A stretch of DNA of 64,000 nucleotides, taken from Lepidonotus clava (Eukaryota; Annelida; Polychaeta; Phyllodocida; Polynoidae). Both the position numbers and the translations under genes were made by a program. The stretch lies in contig OW387147.1 in the NCBI GenBank assembly GCA_936440205.1, positions 28,235,629 through 28,299,628 on the forward strand, given 5' to 3'. Numbering within the stretch: position 1 is the stretch's first letter; each line of letters starts with the position of its first letter. Under the pieces are notes generated by a model. That model saw nothing but the letters and a program-made list of their open reading frames with translations. It ran no database searches and had not been told where the DNA came from. Shown one piece after another: positions 25,401-40,400 of the stretch.

Positions 25401-28400
25401 AGACACTGCTGGCTACGATTTTTCTCATTAAGCCACACATTCATTTTATTGTTTTGAGATCATGTGTAAAATATTTGGGCACATACGATTTTCGGTGCTG
25501 TATGGAAATGAAAGGCGCGAATAAAAAACAGAAGAAGCTTATGTTCGATTGAGTATAATGAGTATGCTCGGCACATACGGTGTATCTCGTAGCACAATAG
25601 TCGTAAATGTATAAAACAATGTGCCTGTCACTAAGTCCACGATTCCCTACCCTTCTTACTTCACTGGGAGAGGGACCTGCACATCTGGGTCACCCATAGT
25701 ACACTCTCCATCTGAACTCACTGCCCCGCCCACTCGCAGCGTGTTGTGGTGAAACCCCCTCCCCCCTCCACGTCAGTTGACCCAGTTGGCCGTCCTCCTG
25801 GCCCAGTTGGTGTCTCAGTGAGAGGGGTGAGTCTTGGCGCAAACTTCAAATCCTCCAGTGACTGTTGACAGGGGACTGGGTGGTAGAAGGACAGATCAGA
25901 GTTATGCCTGCAGCCACGGTGTTAGCTTTAAATATGGATGGTATACAAAGTAGTTGACATGGAGATATTTGAGGCAGAACGGGGTAGGTAGCGTAATGTT
26001 AATTGTTATTCACATTCTATGTGACTACCCTTACTCACTCTCCTGTAAGGTGACCATCTGGGGAGTGTTGTGGTTAGAGGTTTGACACTTGGTGAGACGT
26101 GTATAAGGATACATCACGTTGTCTACTGAACCAGGATTCAGGATGTCAACATATACTATTTAAACCTTCAAAGACTTATCTTTGTATAGTGGCAGACATC
26201 TGGTGCTAATTTAACTTACTGGTGATTAATAATATGATTAACAAAAAATAGTTTTCTTTCCGTCAGTTAGCTCGGCATAGTCTTCGAATGTATAGTTTTG
26301 GTGTCCACGAAACTCTATCCTCAGATTTGCCAACAAGACATTAACATCAGTTTAGCTACTTTTAACTGTTTACTTTCACGTGCGTATGTTTTCTAACACA
26401 CGGGCTGAGTTTCTGGTGCATAGAGGGGGAGGTACAATGGGATGACCTCTTTAGCCATCCGCCACATAACAACAACAATGAGTGTCGGGGGTTGTAAAAG
26501 ACAGTCCGTCTCAATGGCAAGATTTTTACTTTGATAACACATTTTCGCCTGGGGGCCTTTTGTAATACATCATTCAAGCTATTGGTCACAGGTGGTATTT
26601 CTGACCCTTTAAAGTATTACACGGGTATACTGCATATATACTTATGCAAAGTAAGGCTTAATGTTAACATAAGGTGGACGTTCCCGTAGAAAAGCTGGCT
26701 TTGTATTTCCCCTGCATAGTTTAACTGTTTAGTTTATCGATAGGACACATAGACATAAGCTTGGATGTGATGTAATGGCTGTGGCTTGTGAATTAGGTCT
26801 TGCTTAAACCGGTCGTCCTACAGGAACTGATGCTAAGTTGTAGAAGAATGACAGGGTTGAAGTGTGTAACGTTTTGCACAGAATTGTCAAGAAATGTTAC
26901 ATTTTTACGGCCGAGTTTCGTGTCACACACTCGCTGTTCTATTATACGTGTTTGCTGCACTTTATGTCCGAAATGATCTGGCATGTTTAGACTGTTGACA
27001 TAAGTGCTTCTCTCAGGTATATATTGACTCGTGATAGTAATACGGTTCTTTTGCTTTTAACTGTGATATGGATGAGAGATCCACCTAGTGGTCAACACTC
27101 ATTTAATGTAAAGCCGTTTAGTGGAATTGAAAATGGCATGAACTATGAGGTGCAGCTTTTTCTTTTTCTTCTTTTTTTTTCGGTTTGTTTGTTTGTTCAG
27201 ACATTTTTGTGGAGAAAATATGAACCAATTGATTTTTTTAAGGAAAAGATCCATATTTTGTTGACAAGTATATGCTGATAAACAACATTTACCAACCTCG
27301 AATTTGCTGTCCCTAGTTGCTCGTGATTGGAAAGTAAAAAGCCATACTACGATGGGTCAGTCTAAGACTTAATCAACCCTTACTATCCTGATTAAACAGA
27401 TTGAAATCAAGTCCCTGCGGGAGAAGGTGGACTCGACGCCCATGCCGGTGTTCACCCAGGCACTGCTGGACGAGAAGAACGAGGAGATCGACTTCCTCAA
27501 CGAGCAGCTGGCCAAGTTAGAGGAGCAGCTCGCCAACAGCTCCGCCCAACACGAGGTCGAGCGGCTGGTACGCGCGCACTTACTTTCTGCAACATTTCTA
27601 AAGATTTCCGAGGCGCTTCTAAGATTTTTTTAACAGTAAATCCATGGCAAAAGAAATGTTGAGACTTTGTTGAAATAGTTTGTCTTGGGGACTCCTCCCG
27701 CCCCTCTTTTTCTACCAAAAGAACGACTTTTATTCTATCTAAAATAGACGTACAGATGGAGCAAGTTGATTTCTATGAAAAGAATTTGAGGGAAAAGTAA
27801 AAGAAATTGATATATATGTAAATTGTTTTCTTTCAAATATCAAGTCAAAATCTGTCATAGATTACCCGGCGTTTTGACTACAAAAGTTAACATCACATAA
27901 AAGTATATATACCTTTGGATTTAGAAAAAAAAATCTCCCTGCACCCCCCCTATACTCGCGTATATCGCCTTTCAGACCAAAGAGGTGGAGGAGCGGACAG
28001 AGGAGGTGAAGACCCAACATGGGAAGATCGACAAGTTGGAGGATGAACTGGAGAAGATGCGGGACAGCGCCGAGCTGATGGCCGCCGTCAAAGACGCCGA
28101 GGCCGAGAAGGACCGCAAACTGGTGGCCAAGATCAAGGAAAAGGTGGGCAGGGGTTTTAAGGCTGTTTTGTTGGCAGTGACCTTCTGACAGATTGCTGTT
28201 CTTGATGCTAAAGGTAGAAGCTCACTGACGTTTTTCCCTATCATAAAAAACTATCATAATCTCATTTTAACTTGGTGATATGCATTCGGAGACCAGGGAT
28301 TCCTCGACGAAGTAGAATAGGGAGGCCTATACCGTGTTTTTGTTTTTGTTTTTTTGAAGATTTTATTTGCGTTGCCTCTGCCATTGTTGATGTGCATCAC

Positions 28401-31400
28401 ATTTCGTCTTGCTCTTCCTACAGGAGGAGCGTATCCAGGAGTTGGAGCACCTGGTCACTGAGGGTCAGGAGGACCTCAACCAGCTGGAGACGCGCGCCGG
28501 GCGACAGGTCACCGACCTCCGCAACCAGCTCCAGCAGAAAGACTTTGATATGGCCAAGGTAAGGAGAAGGCAGTACTGAACACTCAAAGAATTTAGAACT
28601 ATGTATTCCCAATGAAGAAATAAGTTAGAAAAAATGTCAACAAATCATATTTAATAAAATGGCATTGGTATTTCAAGTTAAAAGACTTGGTCAAACTACA
28701 GTTGATATTTAGGTTAGAGAGTTGATTCACTTTTTTACCGCCCATGCCAATCTATGATTGCACCTAACTACGGTGCTCTTAGCGTAAATAGCTGAGCATG
28801 CAATAAATTTAAGGGCCATGACTATAATCACACATTTATTGGTGAGTGTAAGATATGTTTGCTTTTCCATTATTGAAGATGGTATAGCACAGTGAAACAT
28901 CTAAGGAGAAATACAGCTGGATAAAGTGGATTTATGAACCAATCCTGCCTTAGCTGTGAGTCCCCTACGTCTCCCTAGTACTAACACCTATATCCTACCC
29001 CAACAGATGCAGGAGGACTACGAGACCCAGCGGGAGGCCGACCTACACTCCCTCCAGGAGACCATCCGGGAGCGGGAGAACACCATAGACGACATGTCCA
29101 CCCAGGTACCGTCTCCTTACCTAGCCTTAGTTAGTCGGCGTTTAGAATGTGACCGACGGACCGAGGTAAATTAGCAAGAGTGTTTTATACAATTAGGGTG
29201 AGATATAGAAGGTAGTACTGTAGTGTTTCTAACTTTGATTAACACTTAGTCTTTCAAATCGGTTGTGGTTCTGCTATGAGACAACTTGCTGCTTTCTGCT
29301 TGATTAAAACATAGGCTTTGTCAGGATGTAGGTACAGTCTGATTAGTATATACTCAGTTAAAGTCATTAACATAGATTTGACTTGGGGCATTGTCTACCT
29401 ATTTTGGTCCAGGGATGGTTTTGATTAGAATCAATAACAGCAGTTTGTTGATTCTGTCTCTTTCATAACTGACGATCCTTCACGTCCAAATTTTAAATTG
29501 ATCGCCGCGGAGTTCTAACATATCGTGTGGTGAACCTATTCATTCTATACATGAAAAGCAAAGATGTTAGTGAAGACACAAAATTTACTTTTTGTTACCA
29601 GGGGTTTTCCCAGACCAGTGGCCATTCAAGTCATTCATATGACATTGTTATCCAACTACGATTTCCAAAGCCTGTTCTAAAAATTGTCCTCAAATTTACT
29701 AATATGGAGGGGAAACTCTCCGGTCAAAAAAAGAAGATGTACGTTTTTATGTGGAAACCCCTGGGTTTGCTATCAGACCAAATGAATATATAAAATTCCG
29801 AGCCAAAATTTGGGTAGTCTCAGTTGGTACTTGTGTTGGCCACCAGGTGGAGAGTCTGCAGCACGAGATCTCGGGGCTGCGAGACTTCCAGGCTAAACTA
29901 CAGGAGGACTTTGACACCGTCCAGACCATGCTGGAGGAGAAACAACGCGAGATCGAGTCCTTGTCTCGTGAGATCGCACCTCAGACCGACAACGTCTCAG
30001 CCGAGCTGAAGGTGTGTGACGAAAGGGAAGGGGGGCTGAGGGAGAGATGCGGTTAGCGCTTGGTGCTGGGAAAAAGCAATCGCCCTAACTCTACTCCGCA
30101 TTCTTAACCTGTTGGAAAAGGATTTTGTTCTAAAGCTTCAGATTTGTAACCTTGAATAATTTATATTATTCAAAATAAAATTTCCCACCTAAAAATGTAT
30201 CAAAGACCAATGACCAAGAAGGGGACCGTATTAAGATTATAGATATACGTATTTTTAACACAGACATAAACAGATACTTACCGCATGCCAGTAGTCTAGA
30301 ACAATAGAAACTGTGAATAATGTTAAGCTTTTACGTGAATTTGAAACAGTGTTATTCCAATAGCCAACTTCCCATAGGGTGTAAGGCCAATGAAAAAAAA
30401 TGTTGTGTTCCGATGACTCCAGTAAAAAAGAAGTAGGGTAGGTCGGTATACATTTTTGTTCTTATGTATTTCTTTTAAAAACGTTCAGTGAAAAACAAGT
30501 CCCAATTTTTTTAAAAAAGATTTTACAAAATTCTAATAATTTTGAATAAAAGTCTTAGGTTCGGGGCAAAAAATCGTGGTAGGTCGGGTTACCGGAACGC
30601 AACTATTCTTTTTGCTTGGCCTAACCCCCTGTATCAGTATGAGTTGCTCACTGCCCCATTTCTCCCAGCGCCAACACGAGCGGGAGGTGCTCACCCTACA
30701 GAAGGAGGTGCGTACCAAGCAGGCGGTCATAGAGGAGCGTGACGAGCAGCTCTACACCCTGCAGGACAAGGCCCAGCACGTGGTGAGCTGCTCACTTCTC
30801 CTTTAGTATAAGGACTTTACATTAAGTATTATATGACTTGAAATGGGGCAGGTAGATATTGAGGCCTACCGGCCTAAAGGGGCAGTCGAATGTTTGCTCT
30901 TGACTGTGTTACGATCTGATAAAAGTCTTGGGCGTGTACATTTTTTCATAGGGGTAGGTAAATCTTGGCCAGCAAGCGCCCGAGGGGTAGCTGTTCACGT
31001 TGAGCTTTTGTCATAAGTTTCTTGGTGCCACACAAAGCGCAACACTTCTACTTTGTAAAACTTGAAATGGTTTCTTTATGATTATGCTGATTTTTAAGTC
31101 TCATCCCTATCTCTATTCGTAGTTTTTGACACTCAATCAAGGTAGAGTTAAGCTTCAAGTTTTGGAGCCTTTAAATTAAAACCATGTCTCAATCCCCACC
31201 AGGAGTCGCTGACGCGGGACGTCGAGGAGCTTCGGGAGGCCCTGGACATTAAGGAACGCCTTCTGGTAGAGAGTCAAGATGAGAACCGGACCCTGGAGGA
31301 TCGACTGCGCCTCCTGGAGGCGGACGCTGGAGACAATACCACCGGCCGGTTATACCAACAAATACAGGTATTGACCCTTCTCCAGCAGTGGTTAACATGT

Positions 31401-34400
31401 TGTATATTTGCTATTTGCAAAAAGGCCCATTCATTCAAGATGATTGTAAAAAGAAAATATCCTAAATTTATGAAGTAGAAACTTCAAAGATAGGACGTGG
31501 GAAATATGTAATCAATAATGTGTCCAGAAGTTACTGGTTAAGACAAACATTGGTACGTTCATTAAAGAAATTTTCGTATAATGAATCAAAATGCTCGCAT
31601 ACACGTTTCAGTTCCAAGTATTTACTGGTTTCTAGTATGAATGTGCCTTTTGGAAGCTTGTCAGTACATCATTTGTGGCAGATTATTTTGTTCCGCTATT
31701 CTTGCTTGGTATTTCAAACGCTGCATTGAGGTGGGTTTGGGTTCGTTTTATTAGAATAAATATGACCTCTTGTTGATATGTACAGTGAATTTTCTATCAA
31801 GACTATTTGAGTCTGTCTATATTGTACCTTTCTGTCCATATGAAACACAAATCTTATTCCGAAACTAGTCCATGGGGACGTCCATTTATTATACACGTAC
31901 CAAGATGTTGGTGTGGAAGGTATTGAAATCTAGGGTTTCGGGTATGTTTTTATTCTTTTTTGGGGTGTCTTTTTCAACCACAGGTGCGTATATAATTAAT
32001 GGACTGTCCCATTTCTTAATTGAATATATCCCCCAACAGTATAAGAACAGCTCAAAAACAACATTGCCAACCCACTATGTGCTGGTGCTTCAGGCTCAGG
32101 AGACCCTGATAGAACAACTTCAGGACGAGCTGTCCCTGTCCCAGAGTAACCTCAAGGCCCGCCAGGAGGAGTTTAACAGGGCCTTAGACGAGCTGGAGCG
32201 GCAGCAGGCCCCCCAGCCCCAGCAGGTAGGGACCCGCGTCAGAGGCTAACTTAGGCTTAAGGTTACTAAAGGGTGCTTATTGAAGTGCTAAAGAAAGATA
32301 GATAATTAAACGCAAAATTATTTCCAGTGTGTTACAACCAATGAGGTTAAGTAAGAAGTTTTCGCATTTTAGTTTGATCGAAAGAAAAAATGTTTGGTTA
32401 ACTTTGTGACTATTTGTTTTAAAATTCTTAAAAAGGTTTTTGACTCCATGGCGTTGTGAGCACCCTCATTGCGCCAACCCGTACAGGTTTAATTTTCAGA
32501 GCTCCTTTCTTTCTTTTCTTTTTCCCCTCCCCCAAAGTAATAGCGGTTACCACCCCTGAGATATGATCAACAACTCCTTTCTTTCTTATAAATCTCAGCC
32601 CAAATTTAGTCCTGTTTAACATAGCCATATTGTCCTGTAGTATCAATGTTAAAGCCCCGTTTACACATTTGATAAGCACTGTTTCGATCAACTATTAGAA
32701 TAAGGATAGAATGAAGGAAAGAATACTCTTCTGATCCGCTGGATACCAGCCACAGAAAATTTTCTCTGGCACTGGGTCTGGCCCTGTACCCAGCGGCCCA
32801 AAATGTGTCTCCCTCCTCAGTGGGACAGCATTTCGTTAATAATAATCAAAGTGCAACACGCGAACAGGTCGAGATTAAATTTTGAGGCACATATTAAACT
32901 GTTAAGAACCATAGGTGAACACTCTGGTCAATATTATCATAAAGATCTTGACCGTACGTGTTAAGGAGCCACAGGGAGCAGTCAATTAGAAACCGTTCAA
33001 ACGTATGGTCCTAGGTGTACAAGATATTAATCAAATTGCGTAATATTTTTCATAGTAAAAAGTAATTCCAAACCTTTTTATGTGTACCATACATTATTAT
33101 TTTCAATTTCACAATGTAATTAAAGGTACTTGTACCTATTTCACTGGATTTGAAATTCCAGTGATATTTTTTCTATATCAATGTCAAATATTCTTCAATA
33201 TGTCAGTAATACATAGCCAAAAGGAAATTACAATTTACCATTTGGTTTTTCGACTGGAGGATGGGAAACAATAGAGACCTTTACTATAGGTTCCTATGGG
33301 AAATGCCTGACTTTTTTCATTACAAATCTCATGGAAACCAATTATACAGTGTTTTTTTCACAAAATTGATACAGATCTCAAGTATTGATATGGACAACGT
33401 ACAAAAAAAGTTTTATTGAATTTTACCATTTTATACATGATGCTCCCATAGCATCTCTATAGTAAGAATTGACAAACTGTCTGTCTGCACAGTAGTATAT
33501 AAATGGCATATAAAGCCAGTCATTGAAAAACACCAGGTGGCAGTGCTGGGACTAGTTATAAGTATCTTTAAGTGTAAATCAGATGTAAAGTTTGGTAACC
33601 TACCGGAACAACTAAACACCAAAATGAAAAATTATTAACATATTAATATTCAAAATAATATGATTACGTACAACCACTACCAACAGCAACAATAGCCCAG
33701 TCAACCTCAAAGTACAGACCTTTAAGAAATCTTATTAATTCTGCCCAGTAATGTCATTTAGCAAGTGAGTGTAACCGACTAGCATATATAGGCGCCAAAA
33801 ATAATAAGTATTCATAGGTAGCCTGGAGCGCAGTGCCGTGCTCAGAAGCAGTTCACCCAAGCCTTTTCATACGTTCACACCTTGACTATTTGAACTGGCA
33901 CTCCACCCTATCATTAAACACTCAGAACCCAGAATCTCCCCCACCCTCTCAATGGGCCCCGCCACTTGACCACCCTCTGGGGGACGGCTACCTTACAAGT
34001 GAGCAGGGGAACTCAAACAGGGATGATGTAATCTAATTACGGTCTTATTGATAGGTCATGCTGTCGGTGGAGTTGGTGTTATAGGGTATTGAGCTGCCTT
34101 AGATTTTCCATGAGAAATGAATGTGTGCGAATTGTTTCTGCCTTTATGTAGGCTGCATTCACATGGTTTCTGTAGGCTACTTGCGATGAAATCTGAAAAA
34201 TGATTTGAAGATGCAGGAATGAAGGGAAATGATGATGAACAGATGATTGCAGGTCGTTTCCTTTATTGTTTTTATTTATATTTCGACGCCATATATTTAT
34301 CATTTGATTGCCTACTCATAAAGATCGAATATTTTACTGTCATTTTTCAAAATAAAAAAAAATGTGAAAAGAGAATTCCATACAAAAAAAATCCCAACTA

Positions 34401-37400
34401 AAAGCAACTCGCATTTCACAAAGGTTAAAACAATTTCTTTGAGTAATGTTTAACCATCTGATTCTTTGTAGGTTATTTGCATTTAATCCATGTATTCTAA
34501 AACAAATATTGATAGGTAGGGCTATCTAAATTCTTTACGGGATTTTGTCAAATACTGCCCAGAACATAGTGTTACGTAGTTCAGTTTTAAAGTTCAATGC
34601 GATGATCCAAGTGTTGAAAATCTTATAATTGTAACCTTAGCCAGTATTGAGGTTAACATGAATAGCCTTAGTCGGCCTTCATCCCAAGCGCCTACTTCCA
34701 TCCACTTACCCCCGCGTAATAGAGAGTCCTTGGTCCCCATATCACTCTCCTTATGTACACTCCTCGATCCCCTAGACTAATTATCTTCACCCTAAACCAG
34801 CGCTACTTGTCAATCGCCCTATTATATAAACTCTTATGCGTCTATTATTGATCAATCTGACCTAGCGAGATATCTCCAGGAAAAAGTCTCCTGTTTATCA
34901 GTAGGTAGATTATAGTATGTTAACAGTACTAAGGTTATGTAAATAAGAGTTCGTGACTTGTGTTTATGTGTGGTTTCTGTTTTTATTAACCCACAGTCTA
35001 TTTAGATTTATCCCATGCATTGTTAGGCCGGGGTGGTTTTAGGCCTGTAATCCCAGGGTAAGGCGGGGGCTTAGGCTGGGCTATAGTTGGTGAGGGGAGA
35101 GCAGCCTGCAGCTATGGGCTGTGATAGTGTTGTGTTTGGTCGCCGTACCTGTCCATACCTGCCCCTTAGGCCTGAAATGACCAAAGGCACCAACAACCCC
35201 TTCTATATACACACTGCATACCTGGTCTGATCGGCAGGGGGACTTTACTAATACAGGGCTCTCCACATTGATATTAATCTCAATTAAGGAGACTATATAT
35301 TTTGACGTTTAATTTTATTGTTTACCCTACTTTTTTAATATTTCTCGATAGATACGCGATTATTTCTCTTTGGGCACTAAAGCCCTTAAATGGCCCTTAG
35401 ATTATCTGTGTGAAAAGCATTTGATTTATTATATGGATATTTACGATAAATCAATAAATAAGTGATAGACACTGGAATGAAGAATGGTAATTATGTCGGT
35501 TTTTTTCCCCTCAATAGTATCAAGAAGCAAAATAGCTTTCATGCATTCAAAACCTAATTCCTTGTCTATGTATTAGAATAGATAATGTCATAGTTATAAT
35601 AACAAAAAATAAGCCTATTTTACATTTCCCTTTTGTTAAAAAAAGAAAGAAAGGATTTCTCACTTACGCGTCAATACATAAGTCGTTTATACACCCCTCA
35701 AGAAAATCCGTTCTTAGTGAAGGGTGCCTCATGATATCAACCTAATTAAGGTTAAAATATGCGTGGTATCGCACTACTTCCTATTGCCACATGTTTTCCA
35801 TAATACACCATTAAAAACCAAGTCTGTTTACAGGATAATAGAACAATGTGGTATGGCAAGGCCGAACATACCATTGTATTTCTGCTATGTGCCACTTTGT
35901 TATGTAGATTAGCATAGATTAGGGGCTTGATAGGATTGTCGGGTGGCACCATGTTCGGGGGGAACACTGGAGGGACATGTTAAAGGTGTAGAACGCTGAC
36001 CACCTCCACAGTGGACCCATAGCCCCTGGATTGACCACACGGCCCTCCATGTCCCCAGTCTGTACTCCCACCCTGGAGGAGAGTAGGGTGCTAGGGTCAT
36101 AACCTCACCAGGGATAAGGGTTATGCCTAGAATTACGTGGTGTTACCTTACCCTGGGAACTACATAGGTAAAGCCTACAGACAGACACAGGAGGAGCTTA
36201 CAGTCTGACACCCCCTCCCTCCTACTAGCCTACTGGAGGAGAGGTCAAGTACTGGAGAAGTGCGCCTGGATTACATAGTCGCGCGGCTATGTGTATCTCT
36301 AAACCCGTGTTATGTGAATTACACTTACTGATACTATGAATAACCAACATGCCATAGATCACGGTGAACATTATTCTATATCAATCACCGCTGGGATCTA
36401 GGAGGAAATACGATTTTATTCTGCCTAACTGGTCCGTATGGAGAGATTTTAGCATTGGATTACCCAATGTGGAAGCCCCGGAGGAAGGGTCATACGAGCG
36501 CGGGTGTTGATAATGAGCTCATTAGCACATGGACTTTGTCTGCTAACAGAGGACCTAATTGGGAATTGATTTCCCATATATGAATAGTGTGGCGACAAAT
36601 AGTGACAGCCTGAAGTGAAATACATGGGGCCTTTTATATAAAATATTAACAACCCTTCACGTAAGGGTGCGTGAACATATTAAGATTTACAGACTTTGGG
36701 ATTTACAATTCACGATGGAACAATTAGATTCAGGTTATCCCTGTTCGCTACTGTCATATGGCTGTGACCAGGTAAATTGGTGTTGGAAACCTTTTTTCGT
36801 GTTTTGTGTGATTTTCACTGTGCTTTCAATAAGTTTAGAGAGTTATTGATGTGTGCAAGTCTCGTAATTCAATTATTTAAATGTAAAAACTTTTCAATCT
36901 GCGTTGCCTATACACACTCTTCTAGGTTTACATACATTTTTGTTGGCTTGAAGTTTCAACAGCGTTGATAGTCTATCATCCAATGGATAACACTACGTAT
37001 CACAATCGACAGACCTAAAATATCTATTTACCGATAACTACAAAACCAAAGAAGTAAAAACTAATTTTAAATTATATGCACTGTAAACAGATATATGAGG
37101 TTTTATCAGAACAGTCTGTGTTTTTGCTACACAGCTCCTGTCAAAGTTCAGTTTCGGTAACGTCATTATTTTGGGTTTTAAATTTTTTTGACAGGAATTA
37201 GTCATTTGCCTGAATTTGAACATAGTCCTTGTTTGCTTTCTAACAATGTCTTTATTTGAGTATTCTCCCCCGGGGCAAATTTAAACGTTCCTTAAATAGT
37301 GTAATGAATTCGAGGATTCATATAACAATCTACACATATATCACGAGGACCTATTTTCCTTTGGTATTGGTCCATGGCGCCTAAGGAACGATACCAGGTG

Positions 37401-40400
37401 GAAAGAAGCCGAGATATAAAGCTAGTTAACTTTGACCTTTGGAACTTCATAAACCAGTATATTCCTTCGTGGCGTCCGGTTTTTGTTTACTCCAAGGAAA
37501 AAGTACATATCCTGTTTAATTCTACCGTAAAACTACGTTTCGTTTCACTGATCCTATTAGCATGTGTGTTCATGAAATAACCTTGACTTTTCAGAACCTG
37601 GACGAGCTGCGGCACCAGCTGCGGGAGCAGCTCCGCCAGGAGTACGAGCAGCGCCTGGCCCACAAGATGGTGGAGCTGGAGACGACCCACCAGGAGCAGG
37701 TGGCCGCACTCCGCGACCAGTTCGAGGTGGAGCGGCGCACCCTGCGAGAGGAGACCCGGCGCGAGATGGAGAAGAGGCACTCCGAGGAGCTGAACCGGCT
37801 GGTTCTGCAACACGAGGAGGAGCTGTCTAGGTTACGCAATGCCATGGACCTGAGTGAGTAGTATTTACTACTAAACCATTTCTTTTTCGTTTAGAGAACA
37901 TTATTGTAGATATTTCCATGTGTTTTTCATGAATTTGAATGTGTATACAAGTTAAATGAATGTGACAGGATAAGATACGACGATCGGATGCCCCAGTTCA
38001 GTCACATGTGTTTAACAGTTGTCGAATGACTACTCCCAGTATTCAAGAGAAGGAGCAGCTGGTCGTATTACAGTAACAAACTAAGTGCTTCAACCTCTTA
38101 GGTTCCCATCATTCAGGCTATACTGAACGTTATGTGCACATCTTCAATGTCATGAATATATTATTTGGGGGCCCCAAGGCCCACAAATCTAGCCAGGGCG
38201 AGGAACGACAGTAAAAGCCGAGTCGTGACGTCACCACCGCCTATCTTTTACATAGGAAAAAAGCCTCAAACACACGATTTCTTCACCAAATTCGGAGGTA
38301 TTTCTGACGGTGCTACGGCCTAAAAAAATATATCAATATATGGGAAAACATCTTAACCTGTGAAGTTAAGCGTGCTGGAGAGATATATTCAGTATTAATA
38401 CCTTTTCGGGCCATGTTTCTGAGTCAGATTATCACAGAAAACCGCCTGCCAGCCTCTCGGGTCGGCGGGAAGGGAAGGACCGCCCCCTTCTCGGCCCGTC
38501 GACCAATCAGAATCGTTCCTGCTATCACGTGACTTTCGGCCTTGAACTTGTGAATATTTAATGAGGCGTCGACCAATCAGCGCCCTCCTCTCGATCACGT
38601 GACATCTCATTTGCATATCGCTGTCGGGGCCGTCGACCAATCAGCGTCCTCCTTTCGTACCACGTGACTACCCGTGTGCTTCGAGCAGGATGAACAAGAA
38701 CCCGGCCGCCATGCTGTCACCGACCTATGCACTCGTATTTACACACGAAATCGGCCTTCCTCCACGAAAACCTGCTGTCCAGACATTCGTGTGGACCTCT
38801 ATATTAGCATCGCATGGAGTATTTTTCATAAAATATGGATTTAAGTTCGTGATCAAAGAAATGGCGCCATTCGGATTTGCGGAGGCGAAGAGATGACAGT
38901 GACAGTCTCCTCAGCAGCCCGCCGGGTCCGCGAGGTCGATACGGAGGAGTCCTCCTCCCCACGCCTGAATATCTGGAATTAATCAAGTTCTACACGTTTA
39001 ATTATGGATAATCTACGCATACTAACGCATGAAATGGCCTGAAACATGCGTTCATATCGAATGCAAAGACATTGGATCGATCGGACACAAGGAGGCTTCA
39101 GCCTTGACACGGTAAGCAGACTGAGCCGGGTCGGACACTGGCAATCTGAAAAATAATGATTTTAGGCCTTATTACCCCTACCAAAATGAAAGTGATGTAG
39201 ATATCTATGTTCCCATATATCTAAGGGTCATATATATCATATAGTTTTAGCATTTTAGGCCTGGAAACGCTTGCAATAATATTTTACAGATGGTATGAAA
39301 AAATGACTGGACTCAGGCTCAGATAGGCTAGGCCTAAGCCTCCTGCAACACTGTCAATGTATAATGGAGGCTCCGAAACCAATTATTAATGATCCAAAGA
39401 TTAAAAGATTTGAGAAATTGTCACTATAGTGTCATTTTTTCTTACCTACCATCAAAATATTCAATCTGAACTTTAATATGTCTAGGCCTAAGTCACTGTC
39501 ATTCCCATTCAATGTTAAAACATAGCCGTCACACTGTCAATAAGTTCTCTGGTGCTGTCAGACCAAAATACTCGATAAATATTAAAACCTGGGCCCCCAA
39601 TGGCAAGCATATATGAAATATATGATGGCAGGCTTCTTGTAAATTATTAAAGGAGTTTTAAAATTTCTTCAGGTGATGATGACTCTGTCTTGGAGGCGGG
39701 GCGGCGGCTCCATGCTGAAATAGATCGAGCAGAGCGCATTGATGCCCGCATGTACAACCAGCTGACCATGAGGCCGAGTGGGGTGGGACGTGCTGCGTCT
39801 CCAGCTGACGATACCGCAGGCAGACTACAGGTATAGTTATGGACGAATTTATTCATTCTTCAGTAAAATTATCAATATGATGGATTAGCTTACATTGCTC
39901 TAATCTATCTTTATGTAGGGAAATACGTGTACAAAGAGATATCTTAAAGCCTATATTCTACTAGGGAAAACAACTGCCAAAGATCGGGAGGGATAGTTAG
40001 TGTACTCAATAACGTAGGTTTTACTAGCTCTACAAAATATTTCATATATTCATCAAAAAGAAATGTTATTTTTTTCTTAATACAAAACCTTTTCCACATA
40101 TTTCAGCACATTCTGAACAAGATCGAGGCCCAGGGTATTCGCCTGCTTTCCCTGTCGGAGATGGAGTCGCTGCGGCGCCACGTGCAGCAGTCGACCGGGG
40201 CCTCACCGACCAGGGCCTCACCGACCAACGCGCACGCCCTCCAACAGGCCTGGGACGCCGAGAAACACGCCCTGCTCTCAGCCGTCCAGTCCCTAAAGGA
40301 CCTACTGGCCCAGACTCAACACGCTCGGGGAGCTGCAAAGGTCAGTTGTTCAGCTTCAAAGAGTTGATTGGGTTTTTTTACGGCTTCCCTTATGAGTGCA

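Noticed and set aside
25771-25811. Alternative reading of exon 23 as LTQLAVLLAQL
   Set aside because: The 29-codon Pro-rich reading uses much better splice sites (GTGAGT donor and a longer pyrimidine tract).
35909-36100. 63-codon minus-strand ORF in a GC-richer island of intron 31
   Set aside because: No splice sites or family resemblance, and the plus strand there is also unconvincing. Kept only as an island of unknown role.
37374-37397. ATG exon MAPKERYQ with excellent start context, phase 0 before exon 32
   Set aside because: The donor GTGGAA is weak and there is no promoter-like sequence upstream. The candidate at 36715 is better on every point.
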